Part shown: one piece after another, positions 1 through 10,600 of the stretch | Layout: each line of letters begins with the position of its first letter | Numbering within the stretch: the first letter of the stretch is position 1 | Assembly: GCA_964579675.1 (NCBI GenBank) | Contig: CAZOIA010000021.1 | Location: forward strand, 1 to 42,141 | Source: CAZOIA01 sp964579675 | GTDB taxonomy: Bacteria; Planctomycetota; Phycisphaerae; UBA1845; PWPN01 | DNA: 42,141 bases | Reading direction: 5' to 3' | Notes under the pieces: model-generated | What the model saw: the letters and a program-made list of their open reading frames with translations, nothing else | The model's database searches: none | What the model was told of the DNA's origin: nothing | Translations under genes and position numbers: made by a program

Positions 1-18
1 GGACGTATCCTGCCTTGC

Positions 19-1167
19 ATGCACGATCCACGAATCGACAAGCTCGCTGATGTTCTGGTCAATTACTCCGTCGGGGTGAAGAAGGGTGACGTCGTTCGGA
101 TTGCCGCTCCGACGGTGGCGATGCCGCTGGTGCGGGCGGTCTACTGCAAGGCGCTGATTGCGGGCGGGCACCCGTTGCTGCGTATCGCCGACGGCGAATG
201 TGCGGACCTCTTCTTCGCTCTTGCCGGGCCCAGGCAACTGGCGTACACCAGCCCGCTCGCCATCCGCGAGGTCGAAACCGTCGATTGTTCGATCCACGTG
301 TGGGCCGACGACAACACCAAATCCATGACCCGGGTTGATCCGAAGAAACAGGCAACGGTAAGCCAGGCCCTCCGTCCGATCAAGGACGTCTTCCTGAGGC
401 GGGCGGCCAAGAAGGGCAAGGGCAGGCTCCGCTGGAGCGGCACGCAGTTTCCCTGTCACGGGGCAGCCCAGGATGCTGAGATGTCGCTGGGGCAGTACGA
501 GGATTTCGTCTTCACCGCCGGCCTCTTGCACCACAAGAATCCCCCCGCCGAATGGCGAAAGATCAGCACCCGCCAGAAACGCGTCTGCGACTACCTGAAC
601 AAGGCCCGCGAGATCCGGTTCCGGACCCCCCGGGGCACGGACGTCAGACTCGGGATCAAGGGACGCCGGTGGATCAACTGTGACGGACACGAGAACTTCC
701 CCGACGGCGAGGTGTTCACCGCTCCCCTGGAGGACGCGACCGAGGGTGTGGTCTGCTACAGCTACCCGGCCGTTCACGGCGGGCGCGAGGTGCACGATAT
801 CCGGCTCCAGTTCAAGGCCGGCAAGGTCGTTGATGCATCGGCGAGCAAGGGCGAGGAGTTCCTCACCAGAATGCTCGACCAGGACAAGGGAGCCCGCATC
901 CTCGGCGAGCTGGCGATCGGGACCAACTATGCCATCCGCGAGTACACGCGCAACACGCTGTTCGACGAGAAGATCGGCGGGACCTTTCATACGGCGGTGG
1001 GGGCGGCGTACCCGGAAACGGGCGGCAAGAACGCCAGCGGATTGCACTGGGACATGGTCTGTGACCTGCACCGCGGCGGAATCATCGAGGTGGACGGCAG
1101 GGTGATCAGCAAGAACGGCCGGTTCTTCCGATCCGATTGGCCACAACCCACCCGCGGACATGCCTAA
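19..1167 (+). CDS. M29-family (AmpS/PepS-like) metallo-aminopeptidase
   Basis: The 382-residue protein has the length and layout of M29 aminopeptidases, cytosolic dimetal enzymes that remove N-terminal residues from peptides. The N-terminus (DPRIDKLADVLVNYS, then KKGD) is the usual family opening. The C-terminal third carries the metal-site block: FPDGEVFTAP at about 230-240, then FDEKIGGTFH, GAAYPETGG and SGLHWDMVCDL at about 315-355, which contain the Glu, His, Tyr and HxD residues expected to bind the metals. No signal peptide is seen. The start lies only 18 bases from the window edge and no clear ribosome-binding site is visible, but the family-like N-terminus argues the gene is complete. 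It lies upstream of three secreted peptidases on the same strand; a link through peptide use is inference only. Confidence 0.9.
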   Translation: MHDPRIDKLADVLVNYSVGVKKGDVVRIAAPTVAMPLVRAVYCKALIAGGHPLLRIADGECADLFFALAGPRQLAYTSPLAIREVETVDCSIHVWADDNTKSMTRVDPKKQATVSQALRPIKDVFLRRAAKKGKGRLRWSGTQFPCHGAAQDAEMSLGQYEDFVFTAGLLHHKNPPAEWRKISTRQKRVCDYLNKAREIRFRTPRGTDVRLGIKGRRWINCDGHENFPDGEVFTAPLEDATEGVVCYSYPAVHGGREVHDIRLQFKAGKVVDASASKGEEFLTRMLDQDKGARILGELAIGTNYAIREYTRNTLFDEKIGGTFHTAVGAAYPETGGKNASGLHWDMVCDLHRGGIIEVDGRVISKNGRFFRSDWPQPTRGHA

Positions 1168-1564
1168 CCCGGTTATTCACCACGGAGGCACGGAGAAGAC
1201 CATGAGATCAGTCGAAATCGACGCCTCAGGTTCCTACATGGTCAGCAACGTCATCAACACCCTGTCGAAGCCTCGACCCAGGAGGATTCCACCTAACTCG
1301 CACTGACCGGTTCCTGTGCGCCCGTCGTGCGCAACATCAAAGAGCCGCGGGCTTTAGCCCTTGACATCCGGCCGTCGGTGGAGTAAACATCAGTTCTAAG
1401 GTAGCGGGGATCCGCAGTCGCAGGGGTCCGACCTTCAGGCAGCGGGGCGGGGGGGTCGGCTATCGGCCGCCAAGAGGCGTGCTCACTTCCCCACCTCATA
1501 GCGCCAAGGCCGTCGGAAGCCAATCGTCAGGCTGGGCATGGGTTCCTGTCAGGGAGACCAGACC
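1168..1564. other. 397-bp spacer with repeat-like sequence and a possible mini-ORF
   Basis: There is no convincing gene. At about 1177-1200 lies a purine-rich stretch (CACGGAGGCACGGAG) of the kind I recall as dispersed in many environmental genomes. It sits directly before a 34-codon frame (1202-1306) whose first residues MRSV match the starts of the next two secreted peptidases (MKSV, MRSV). A GGGCTTTAGCCC-type repeat lies at 1340-1366. A purine-rich stretch at about 1420-1450 loosely resembles the 52-bp repeat at 14299 and 42090. The spacer ends with the ribosome-binding site of the C1A peptidase gene (AGGGAG, about 1551-1556). Confidence 0.5.
1340..1366. repeat. 27-bp dispersed repeat with GGGCT/AGCCC hairpin, copy 1
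   Basis: The 27 bases match 24010-24036 at 25 positions. The core GGGCTTTAGCCC can form a 5-bp stem and is followed by TTGACA. The second copy lies inside the coding sequence of the molybdenum hydroxylase large subunit, so this is a mobile or dispersed element rather than a gene-specific signal. Confidence 0.7.
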
Positions 1565-4500
1565 ATGAAATCCGTTGCGAGCTTCGCTGCCATCGGGCTG
1601 ACTCAGATGCTCCTGGCCGAGTTGGCATACGCCCAGTTGTCCAACGATGACATTGCCGCCCTCCGACTGGAGGGCCAGGCCAAAGGATGGACCTTCAAGG
1701 TCGTCAGGAACCCGGCCACCGAGCGCCCGCTCGGCGATCTGTGCGGGTACAAGAGGCCGGCAGACTGGCCCGAGGGCGCCAGGTTCGACCCGTGCGAGCC
1801 CAAGCTGGAGTTGCCCGACGCATTCGATTGGCGGGCCCTGGGGGGCTGTACCGTTGTCAAGGACCAGGGTTCCTGCGGGAGCTGCTGGGCGTTCGGCACC
1901 GTCGGGCCTTTGGAATGTAATATCCTGATCAAAGACGGCGTAGAGGTGGATCTTTCCGAGCAATGGCTGGTCAGTTGCAACCAGGACGGCTGGGGCTGCA
2001 ACGGCGGCTCTTGGGCCCACGCGTATCACCTCTGCGCGTGTGTGTCGGGCAAGACGGACCCCTGCGGGCATTGTGGGGCGGTCCCGGAGGCCGACTTCCC
2101 CTACGTGGCCTCGGATGTTCCGTGCAACTGTCCCTATCCCCATTCGTATTGCATCGAGCACTGGGCTTATATCAGCGGGGGCACCAACGCCATCAAACAG
2201 GCCATCATGGATTATGGGCCGGTGTCGTCAGCCGTTTATGTCACGAGCGCTTTCATGGCATATGGCGGCGGGATCTTCAACAACTGCGAAAGTGGCATTC
2301 CCAACCACGCCATCACGCTCGTGGGCTGGGACGACAACCAGGGTCCCAGCGGCGTGTGGTTCCTCCGCAACTCGTGGGGGACGGGCTGGGGAGAGGATGG
2401 CGGGTACATGCGCATCCCCTACGGGTGCTCTGAAGTCGGCTCGGACCCCTGCTATGTGTTCTACCGCGAGAGCGATGATCTGAGGGTCGATCCGGTGACA
2501 GGCTTCGTCAGCAGGGGCGAGGAGGGCGGCCCGTTCGAACCGGAGTGCGCGACTTACACGCTGACGAACAACGGCACCGATGCGCTCGACTGGACGGCGG
2601 AAGGTGCCCAGCCCTGGCTTGATGTGACGCCGGGCAGTGGCACGCTGGCGGGCGGGAATTCCACGACCGTCGATGTCTGCATCAATGCAAATGCCAACAG
2701 CTTGCCAACCGGTATTTACTACGACACCGTCACCTTTACCAACGTCATGAGCGGCCATGCCCAGACGCGCTCGGTCACGTTGAGGGCCGGACAGATCGAT
2801 CACTTCACGGAGTTGTTCAACTCGAACGACAACGACCTGGACAACTTGACCGTCACGTTCACCCCCGACGGATCAGCCAGCTTCTATCACGCCTGCACCG
2901 GGGAAGCCACGGCGTTCCCGACCGATCCAAGCGGCGGGACCGCCCTGCCCCTGAGCGACGATGATTACGAGTCGGTGTCGCCTTCGGGGGGTCAGGTTTC
3001 GCTCTACGGCAGCAGCTACTCCGTGTTCTACGTCGGCAGCAACGGCTACATAACGTTTACGGCCGGCGACACGGAGTACAACGAATCGATCGCTGATCAT
3101 TTCTCTTTGCCTCGGATTTCGGGCCTGTACGACGATTTGAACCCGTCATCCGGAGGCACGGTTTCCTGGAAGGAGCTCGGGGATCGGGTGGCGGTCACGT
3201 ACGAGAACGTGCCGGAGTACGGCCCGACGGGCTCCAACAGCTTCCAGGTTGAGATGTTCTTCAACGGGACGATCCGGATCACGTGGTTGGCCATCGGCGC
3301 GACGGACGGGCTTGCCGGGCTCTCCGGGGGCAACGGCATTCCTCTCGACTTCGAGGAGAGTGACCTGAGTGGGTATCCCGCCTGCGTCCCCGATGATCTG
3401 TCGGTCGTACCGACGACCGGCTTCTACTCGAGCGGCTGCCAGGGTGGGCCTTTCACCCCGCAGTGCAAGACCTACACGCTGACGAATACGAATCCCGATC
3501 CGCTCGCCTCGCTCGATTGGACCGCCGATGCAACCGAGCCCTGGCTCGACGTCCCGCCAGTCGGTGGCACGCTCGCCGGAGGAGAATCCACCACGGTGAA
3601 TGCCTGCATCAACGGCTATGCCAACAGCCTGCCGCGGGGCACCTACACCAGTACGGCAACGTTCACGAATCTTACGTCCGGCACTGCTCAACCGCGTAAT
3701 GTGCAGCTCATCGTCTGGGACCAGACGCCATGGTGCGTCCTGGATGTGGACTTCGAATCGGGCCTGGATGATTTCGTCATCGACAACAGCTTCGGCGACG
3801 GCAACGGGCTGTGGCACCTTACGACGGCGTGCCAGTCGGCTGCCGGCAGTCACTCGACGCCCACCTCGCTCTACTTCGGCGTTGACGCTCAGTGCGACTA
3901 CGATAGCGGCCTGACGGCAGAGGGGGTGGTCACGTCATCGGTCATCAGTCTGGCGGGCCTGCCGCTGCCCATCGAGCTGAGGTTCAACTACTTCCTCCAG
4001 ACGGAAGGCTCGCCGAGCCAGTACGACATGGCCTCGGTCGAGTTGTCCGAGAACGGTGGGCCGTTCAACGTGGTGGCTCACAACAATCCCGGGCTCGGGG
4101 TGGTTACGCTGGCCGACCCCAGCAGCGAATGGCAGGAGGCGGCGGTGGACCTGTCCGCGATGGCCGGCTCGGATATTCAGATCCGCTTGCGGTTCCGGAC
4201 CTTCGATTCGTGGGTCAACAACTTCGACGGCTTCTACGTTGACGATGTGAGAGTCTGCGGCCTGCCCCCCCCGCAACTCCTCTCGGCGGTTTCCCGCAAG
4301 GCCCACGCACCCGCGAGCGACCTGGACATCGGGCTGCCCTTAGATCCGCCCGAGCAGGCCGGCGTCGAAACCCGAAGCGGCGGACCGACGCGGGTGATTC
4401 TCACGTTCACCGATCCGGTCAAGGCCATCGACGGCGTGCCCGATCATACCGAGGTCCATTTGTCCGCCGGCACCCTGGGCTCGGTGTCCATTCTTAATAA

Positions 4501-4822
4501 CGCGGACCGCGAAATGACCATCGAAATGAGTGGCGTCCCCGACGAGACCTGCCTGCGAATCTGGATCGAAGAAGGGACCATCGCGAACCTGGCAGAGACC
4601 CCATTGGTCGGCGACCACGACCTGCACATTCTGGTCTTGTGCGGTGACACCAACAGCGACGGCAGCACGGATCTGATCGACATAGCTCAGGTCAAGAGCA
4701 TGAACGGCCAACCGACTGACGAGGTGACGGTGCGTTTCGATTTGAATTTGGACGGCAACATCGACCTCATCGACATGGCCCTGGCCAAGAGCAGGAACGG
4801 GAACTCGGCATCCTGTCCTTGA
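1565..4822 (+). CDS. Secreted C1A papain-like cysteine peptidase with BACON-like and dockerin-like modules
   Basis: The start at 1565 is preferred over 1538 because AGGGAG lies about 10 bases upstream and the first 24 residues form a signal peptide (MKSVASFAAIGLTQ...AYAQ). The 1085-residue protein has a papain domain at about 80-310: GSCGSCWAF with catalytic Cys107, NHAITLVGW with His248, and RNSWGTGWG with Asn269. A BACON-like beta-sandwich at about 315-415 is followed by a larger beta-rich module at about 420-610, a second BACON-like domain at about 615-715, a further jelly-roll-like region, and a dockerin-like C-terminus with two calcium loops (DTNSDGSTDLIDIAQ, DLNLDGNIDLIDMA). It probably degrades protein outside the cell or at the surface. 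The gene is followed 25 bases later by the C11 peptidase, which shares its middle modules. No cohesin partner or sortase motif is visible. Confidence 0.9.
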   Translation: MKSVASFAAIGLTQMLLAELAYAQLSNDDIAALRLEGQAKGWTFKVVRNPATERPLGDLCGYKRPADWPEGARFDPCEPKLELPDAFDWRALGGCTVVKDQGSCGSCWAFGTVGPLECNILIKDGVEVDLSEQWLVSCNQDGWGCNGGSWAHAYHLCACVSGKTDPCGHCGAVPEADFPYVASDVPCNCPYPHSYCIEHWAYISGGTNAIKQAIMDYGPVSSAVYVTSAFMAYGGGIFNNCESGIPNHAITLVGWDDNQGPSGVWFLRNSWGTGWGEDGGYMRIPYGCSEVGSDPCYVFYRESDDLRVDPVTGFVSRGEEGGPFEPECATYTLTNNGTDALDWTAEGAQPWLDVTPGSGTLAGGNSTTVDVCINANANSLPTGIYYDTVTFTNVMSGHAQTRSVTLRAGQIDHFTELFNSNDNDLDNLTVTFTPDGSASFYHACTGEATAFPTDPSGGTALPLSDDDYESVSPSGGQVSLYGSSYSVFYVGSNGYITFTAGDTEYNESIADHFSLPRISGLYDDLNPSSGGTVSWKELGDRVAVTYENVPEYGPTGSNSFQVEMFFNGTIRITWLAIGATDGLAGLSGGNGIPLDFEESDLSGYPACVPDDLSVVPTTGFYSSGCQGGPFTPQCKTYTLTNTNPDPLASLDWTADATEPWLDVPPVGGTLAGGESTTVNACINGYANSLPRGTYTSTATFTNLTSGTAQPRNVQLIVWDQTPWCVLDVDFESGLDDFVIDNSFGDGNGLWHLTTACQSAAGSHSTPTSLYFGVDAQCDYDSGLTAEGVVTSSVISLAGLPLPIELRFNYFLQTEGSPSQYDMASVELSENGGPFNVVAHNNPGLGVVTLADPSSEWQEAAVDLSAMAGSDIQIRLRFRTFDSWVNNFDGFYVDDVRVCGLPPPQLLSAVSRKAHAPASDLDIGLPLDPPEQAGVETRSGGPTRVILTFTDPVKAIDGVPDHTEVHLSAGTLGSVSILNNADREMTIEMSGVPDETCLRIWIEEGTIANLAETPLVGDHDLHILVLCGDTNSDGSTDLIDIAQVKSMNGQPTDEVTVRFDLNLDGNIDLIDMALAKSRNGNSASCP

Positions 4823-4847
4823 AGTGTCGAGAAAGGGAGCAAGACTC

Positions 4848-7451
4848 ATGAGATCTGTCCTGAGCGGCGTCGTCATCGGGCTGACGCAGGTGCTGGTGGC
4901 CGGGATGGCGTTCGCCCAGTCTCCCGCCCAGTGGACTTTCCTCGTCTACCTCGACGGCGATAACAACCTTGAGGGCGCGGCAATCGGCGACTTCCTCGAG
5001 ATGGCCAGCGTGGGCTCCAGTGCCGACGTGAAGATCGTCGCGCTCTTCGACCGCATCTCCAACTACGACGACCGATACGGCAACTGGACGGACGCGCGTC
5101 TGGGTGTCATCAACCCGGGCGACGTGCCGGACACGTCCTGGGGCCAGAGCGTGGGCGAGGCCAACATGGGCAATCCGCAGACCCTGATCGATTTTGTCGA
5201 GTGGGGAGCGCAGAACCATCCGGCCTCGCGATACGCCGTCGTGCTCTGGGATCACGGCGGCGGCTGGCGGACAAACCTCGAGAAGGAGGTGTTCAAGGCG
5301 GTCTGCTGGGACGACTCCAACGGTTCGGATTGCCTGTACATGAAAGAGGTGCGCAGCGCCCTGGCGGCAATTGAGACCGGGGGGTGGGAGCCGGACCTCG
5401 TCGGTTTCGACGCCTGCTTGATGGGCATGATCGAGGTCGCCTACGAGATTCGAGAGCACGCCGGCGTCATGGTCGGCTCGGAGGAGACTGAACCGGGCGA
5501 CGGGTGGCCCTACGATACGATCCTCCAGGATCTGACCGCCACCCCGTCGATGGACGCCGCCGGGCTCGGCACCGTGATCGTCGATCGTTACTATCAGTCC
5601 TACGGCAACAGCGAGATTCAGTCAGCCATCGACCTGACTCAAATGGATGCGCTGGCGGCCGACGTTGACTCGCTCGCCCAGACGCTCAGAGACAATTGGA
5701 ACAGCAGTGTTCTTGCCTGCGTAACCGCCGCCGGCAGCGCCATGACGGCCGTTGATTCGGCAGTTATCCACGAGCGGCACGGGTCGAATTGGTCGGGGAG
5801 TCATGGCCTGGCGATCTATTTCCCGGGGTCGGCCGGTGAATTCGATCCGGACTACAATGGCTCGATCATCCTCTTCCCCGGTGCGACGCGCTGGGAGGAG
5901 TTTCTCCAGGACTACTACAGCTCCATGGCAGGGTCGTGGGTGCAATGCGCGCGGGGCCGGAGCCAGGAATTCTACGTTTCGGCGTACATCGACTTGTACG
6001 ACTTCTGCGCGAGGCTGATCGCCTGCGCTCCGGATGATCTCGGGGTACAGCCGACGACGGATTTCATTTCCTCCGGCGACGAGGGCGGGCCATTCAAGCC
6101 CGGGTGCAAGAGCTATACGCTGACCAACGTGGGAAGCCAGTCGCTGAACTGGGAGCCGACGTGGACGGCGGACTGGCTGGACCTGACACCCTCAACCGGA
6201 GGCACGCTCAGCCCCGCTCAATCCGTGACCGCGGAGGTCTGCATCAACGAGAGCGCCAATGGTCTGCCGATCGGCGTCTACAGCGACACCGTGAACTTCT
6301 GCAACCTGACCAGCGGGCTGTGCCAGAGGCGCGAAGTCAGCCTGAGAGTCGGACAAATCGACCACTTTACCGAGTCCTTCGACTCCAGCGACAACGATCT
6401 GGACAACCTGACAGTTACGTTCGTACCCGACGGATCGGCCAGCTTCTATCGCGCATGCACCGAAGACGCCGCAGGGTTTCCGACCGACCCGAGCGGGGGA
6501 ACAACCCTTTACCTCGGCGACGACGCTTACGTGGAGGTGGGTTTGTCCGGCGGGGCGCAGGTGTCCCTCTACGGCAGCAGCGAATCGGTCTTCTACGTGG
6601 GCAGCAACGGCTACGTCACCTTCGGCTGGGGCGATCATGATTACAATGAATCGCTCGAAGAACATTTCAGCATGCGTCGCATATCGGGCCTGTACGACGA
6701 CCTGAACCCCGCATCCGGGGGTACGGTCTCCTGGAAGCAGGTTGCCGATCGGGTAGCGGTCACGTACGAGAACGTGCCGGAGTACGGTGCCGCCAACCCC
6801 AACAGTTTCCAGATAGAGATGTTCTTCAGCGGGACGATCCGAATCACGTGGTTGGGGATCGCGGCGGCGGATGGTATTGCCGGCCTCTCAGCCGGCGCCG
6901 GGATGCCGCCGCTTTTCCTGGAGAGCGACCTCAGTGCCATGGGGGCTTGCGGACCGCCGGAAAAGGCGTTCAATCCCGATCCGCCCGACGGCGCGACGCA
7001 TGTCAGCAGAACGCCCGAACTGACCTGGACCGCAGGCGTGGGGGCCACATCCCACGATGTCTACTTCGGCGCAACCCCGGGGGCCCTGGTATTCCAGGCC
7101 AGCCAGTCAGGCACCACCTTTGAGCCCGGTGCCGTGGACCCCCTCGACGTCCTCACCCCTTACTACTGGCGGATCGATGAGGTCAACGGCAACGGCACCA
7201 CGACGGGCGACGTGTGGACCTTCACCACCCGACCGGGGCCGGGCGACTTCGACGGCGACAGGGACGTGGACATGGAGGACTTCGGCCACCTGCAGGCGTG
7301 CTTCACCGGTCCCGGCACTCCGGCAACTGATCCACACTGCTACGACGCCCGGCTGGATAGTGACCTGGACGTGGACAAGGACGATTGCAGCAAGTTCCTG
7401 CAATGCCTGAGTGGCGCCAACGTTCCCGCCGATCCAGACTGCGCGGACTGA
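4848..7451 (+). CDS. Secreted C11 clostripain-family cysteine peptidase with BACON-like and dockerin-like modules
   Basis: The ATG at 4848 follows AAGGGAGCAAG and opens a signal peptide (MRSVLSGVVIGLTQ...AFAQ) closely resembling that of the preceding C1A protein. The 867-residue product has the clostripain fold: WTFLVYLDGDNNLE at the N-terminus, WDHGGG with catalytic His136, and GFDACLMG with catalytic Cys190. C11 enzymes usually cleave after basic residues; specificity cannot be read here. A BACON-like domain (about 400-500) and a beta-rich domain (about 505-700) follow, both very similar to those of the upstream protein (DNLTVTF, DGSASFY, SVFYVGSNGY, RISGLYDDLNP). A fibronectin-III-like region and a dockerin-like end (GDFDGDRDVDMEDFGHLQ, CLSGANVPADPDCAD) complete it. 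Together the two genes look like a duplication of the accessory half joined to different catalytic domains. Confidence 0.9.
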   Translation: MRSVLSGVVIGLTQVLVAGMAFAQSPAQWTFLVYLDGDNNLEGAAIGDFLEMASVGSSADVKIVALFDRISNYDDRYGNWTDARLGVINPGDVPDTSWGQSVGEANMGNPQTLIDFVEWGAQNHPASRYAVVLWDHGGGWRTNLEKEVFKAVCWDDSNGSDCLYMKEVRSALAAIETGGWEPDLVGFDACLMGMIEVAYEIREHAGVMVGSEETEPGDGWPYDTILQDLTATPSMDAAGLGTVIVDRYYQSYGNSEIQSAIDLTQMDALAADVDSLAQTLRDNWNSSVLACVTAAGSAMTAVDSAVIHERHGSNWSGSHGLAIYFPGSAGEFDPDYNGSIILFPGATRWEEFLQDYYSSMAGSWVQCARGRSQEFYVSAYIDLYDFCARLIACAPDDLGVQPTTDFISSGDEGGPFKPGCKSYTLTNVGSQSLNWEPTWTADWLDLTPSTGGTLSPAQSVTAEVCINESANGLPIGVYSDTVNFCNLTSGLCQRREVSLRVGQIDHFTESFDSSDNDLDNLTVTFVPDGSASFYRACTEDAAGFPTDPSGGTTLYLGDDAYVEVGLSGGAQVSLYGSSESVFYVGSNGYVTFGWGDHDYNESLEEHFSMRRISGLYDDLNPASGGTVSWKQVADRVAVTYENVPEYGAANPNSFQIEMFFSGTIRITWLGIAAADGIAGLSAGAGMPPLFLESDLSAMGACGPPEKAFNPDPPDGATHVSRTPELTWTAGVGATSHDVYFGATPGALVFQASQSGTTFEPGAVDPLDVLTPYYWRIDEVNGNGTTTGDVWTFTTRPGPGDFDGDRDVDMEDFGHLQACFTGPGTPATDPHCYDARLDSDLDVDKDDCSKFLQCLSGANVPADPDCAD

Positions 7452-7666
7452 GCCCGGGGCAGGCACGTCGCGAAAATGCCGGAGGCGCGGAGAGATAGGA
7501 AAGGGGTAACGGCAACGAGGGATTGTCCCGGACCGATAAGCGCCTCTCCGGCGAACGTTGATCTCCCGATTCGCCGGGGGTATCATGTATGGGTTGCCGT
7601 GGGTGTCGATAATCGGGCTGAAGGCACCCGGCAGGCACCGCTGATCACCAGCATCCGGTTGGGGTA

Positions 7667-10600
7667 ATGGCCGTGGATGATTCCCGCCGCCCATACCGCA
7701 GGTCTCTGCGGGGGCCCGGGCTGTCTTTTGCCCTCGCCATCACTTTGTTCCTTCTTGTTTCGCCGCATTCAGCCTTCTCCAAGGCCGTGCCTGATGAGCG
7801 CGCCGCGAACGTTGCGCGAGAATGGTACAGGCGCAGGTTTGCCAGATGCCCCAGGGAGGGGTCAACCGCCCGGTTGGATCCGGGTGAACAGAGCGGGCCT
7901 GGCTCGCACGGCGCCGGCCTTCCGATCCTGGACGCCGGGCAGGCCGAGCCTCTGACCACCGAAGGCCTGGTGCCCGTCGCGTACCGGTTCGACGTGACAG
8001 GCGGCGGATGTATCGTCGTCGCGGCGGACGATGTGCTGCCGCCGATTCTTTTTTACTCGAAAGTGAACCGCTTCGAACCGCAGGGCGCCCCCCCGGCCCG
8101 CGCAATCTGGGACGCTTGCTGTGGGTGGGTCCAGGACCTGGCGCGGGAGGGCAATCGCGAGCAGCCGCCTCACCACCTGTGGCGCACGCTGGAGCAAACC
8201 GCCAATGGGGACGGACAAGCAGAGAGCGCCGAGCGTGCAGTTGAAGCATCGCCCAGCCCGGCCCGGAAGGGGCCTTTGCTGCGGACCCGATGGCAACAAT
8301 ATGAACCCTACAACAACCACTGCCCCGTGTACTCGGACGGGCGGCGCAGCGTCGTCGGGTGTACCGCAACCGCCATGTCACAAATCCTCCGCTACTGGCA
8401 GAGCCCCATTCAAGGTGCGGGCAGCCATTGTTACTGGTGGAACAACGGCCAGGATGAGGTCGAGCTCTGCGTTGACTTCAGCCAGACCACTTATGACTGG
8501 CGGAACATGCCCGAACTGGCGCTCCCCGAGGATCCGCTGATCTGGCGGGACGCGGTGGCGGCATTGTGCTATCACTGCGGGGTAGCGGTGGAGATGCGAT
8601 TCAGCCCGTACGGGTCCCGGGGCGCTCCGTCAGGAGATGCACTGGAGAGCTATTTCGGATGTGCCCCGAACACCATCGCGATTCAGCGCTGGAGTCATTC
8701 CGCTTATCCCGACGACCAGTGGTATGAGCAGATGAGGGCGCAGATCGTCCTCGGCTGGCCGGTGTGGTACTACTGGGGCACCCACACAGTTGTTCTCGAC
8801 GGTTATGACGACGGGCAGGCCGGCCTGCACCTGAACATGGGGTACGGGCAGAGTTACTCAAGCGGCTGGTATGCCATCACCGGCGTTCCCGGCACGGCCC
8901 AGGCGGCAGTGGTCAACATCCGACCATCGGACCTCGGCGGTGGCCCTCGCATCCGGACGGTGGCCCCCGACGGCACCTCGGGAACGCACGCCACGGTCCA
9001 GGCGGCCATCAACGCCGCCACCGACGGCGACGAAGTCGTGCTGCTGCCGGGAACCTACATCGGCTGGGGCAATCGCGACCTCGACTTCTGGGGCAAGGCG
9101 ATTACGGTTCGCAGCGTTGATCCGGGTGATCCCGCCGTGGTGGCAGCCACCATCATCGACTGCGAAGGCTCCGAGGGCGATCCGCATCGCGCGTTCCTGT
9201 TCCACAGCGGTGAGACCGCCGGCGCGGTGGTGGCCGGCCTGACGATCACCAACGGCTGCGGCGGCCAGACGCTGTACGACGTGGAGATCCTCGACCAGGC
9301 GGAGCCCGCAGGTGGCGCGTTTTTCTGCAGCAGTGCCGGCCCCACGATCACTCATTGCATCATCAGGGGAAACTCAGCGGTCCACGGCGGGGCAGTCTTC
9401 TGCCTGGCCGACAGCAGCCCGACGATCGCCAACTGCATCTTCACGGGTAACACCGCCGGGGAGGACGGCGGCGGGGTCTGCTGCTGGGACGGGAGCGTCC
9501 CCACGATTGCCCAATGCACGATCAGTGGTTCTTCGGCCGGCAGCGCGGGCGGCGGCATCTATTGCTCAGACACCAGCAGCGCGACGATCGCCAACTGCAT
9601 CCTGTGGGGCAACTGCGACGCGGGCGGCAGCAACGAGACGGCCCAGATCCACGCCGCCGGTCCCGCGCCGGCGGTCAATCACAGTTGCGTCCAGGGTTGG
9701 ACCGGCGCGCTTGGGGGCACCGGCAACATCGGGGGCGACCCGCTGTTCGTCGATGCCGACGGTCCCGATGATATCGTCGGCACCGCGGACGACGACCTCC
9801 ACCTGATGCCCGGCTCGCCCGGTGTCGGCGCGGGCGACAACGCGGCCGTGCCCCCCGACGCTGCCGATCTCGACGGTGACGGCGACACGACAGAGCCCGT
9901 CCCGCTAGACCTTGACAACCAACCTCGCATCTTCGGCTCGCCGCCCGTCGTGGACATGGGGGTTTACGAGTTCGGGGCCTTTCATGACTGTGACAACAAC
10001 GGCGTGCCGGACGAGGAGCAGCCCGATACCGACGGCGACGGCGTGATCGATGCCTGCGATAACTGCCCCGACCATGCCAACCCGGACCAGGCCGACACCG
10101 ACGGCGACCTCTCGGGTGACGTTTGCGACGACGATGACGACAACGACGGCGTAGCCGACGGCGCCGACAACTGCCCGCTCGTCAGCAACCCCGGCCAGGC
10201 CGACGCCGACCGCGACGGCATCGGTGACGCCTGCGACAACTGCCCCGACCATCCCAATCCCGATCAGACTGATTCCGACGGTGACGGTGTGGGAGACGTT
10301 TGTGAGCCAGGCATCCTTTTCGTCGATGCGGACGCGACCGGATTGAACGACGGCACGAACTGGACGGATGCCTACAACGACCTCCAGGACGCGCTGGCCG
10401 CGGCCGGCGGCTCCGGGGGCACGACCACGGAGATCTGGGTCGCATCCGGTACATACAGACCGTCGTTACAGACCGTTCCCGGTCTGCCGCGCTACGCGAC
10501 GTTCCGGCTGCTCGACGGGCTCGCGCTCTATGGCGGGTTTGCCGGCGGTGAGACCGGCCGGGATGAACGAAACGTGGCCGCAAACCTCACCATCCTCAGC

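Noticed and set aside
7548..7577. Hairpin (8-bp stem, 14-base loop) between the C11 and C10 genes as a terminator
   Set aside because: The loop is large, no T-run follows, and it lies about 100 bp after the stop; left as a comment only.
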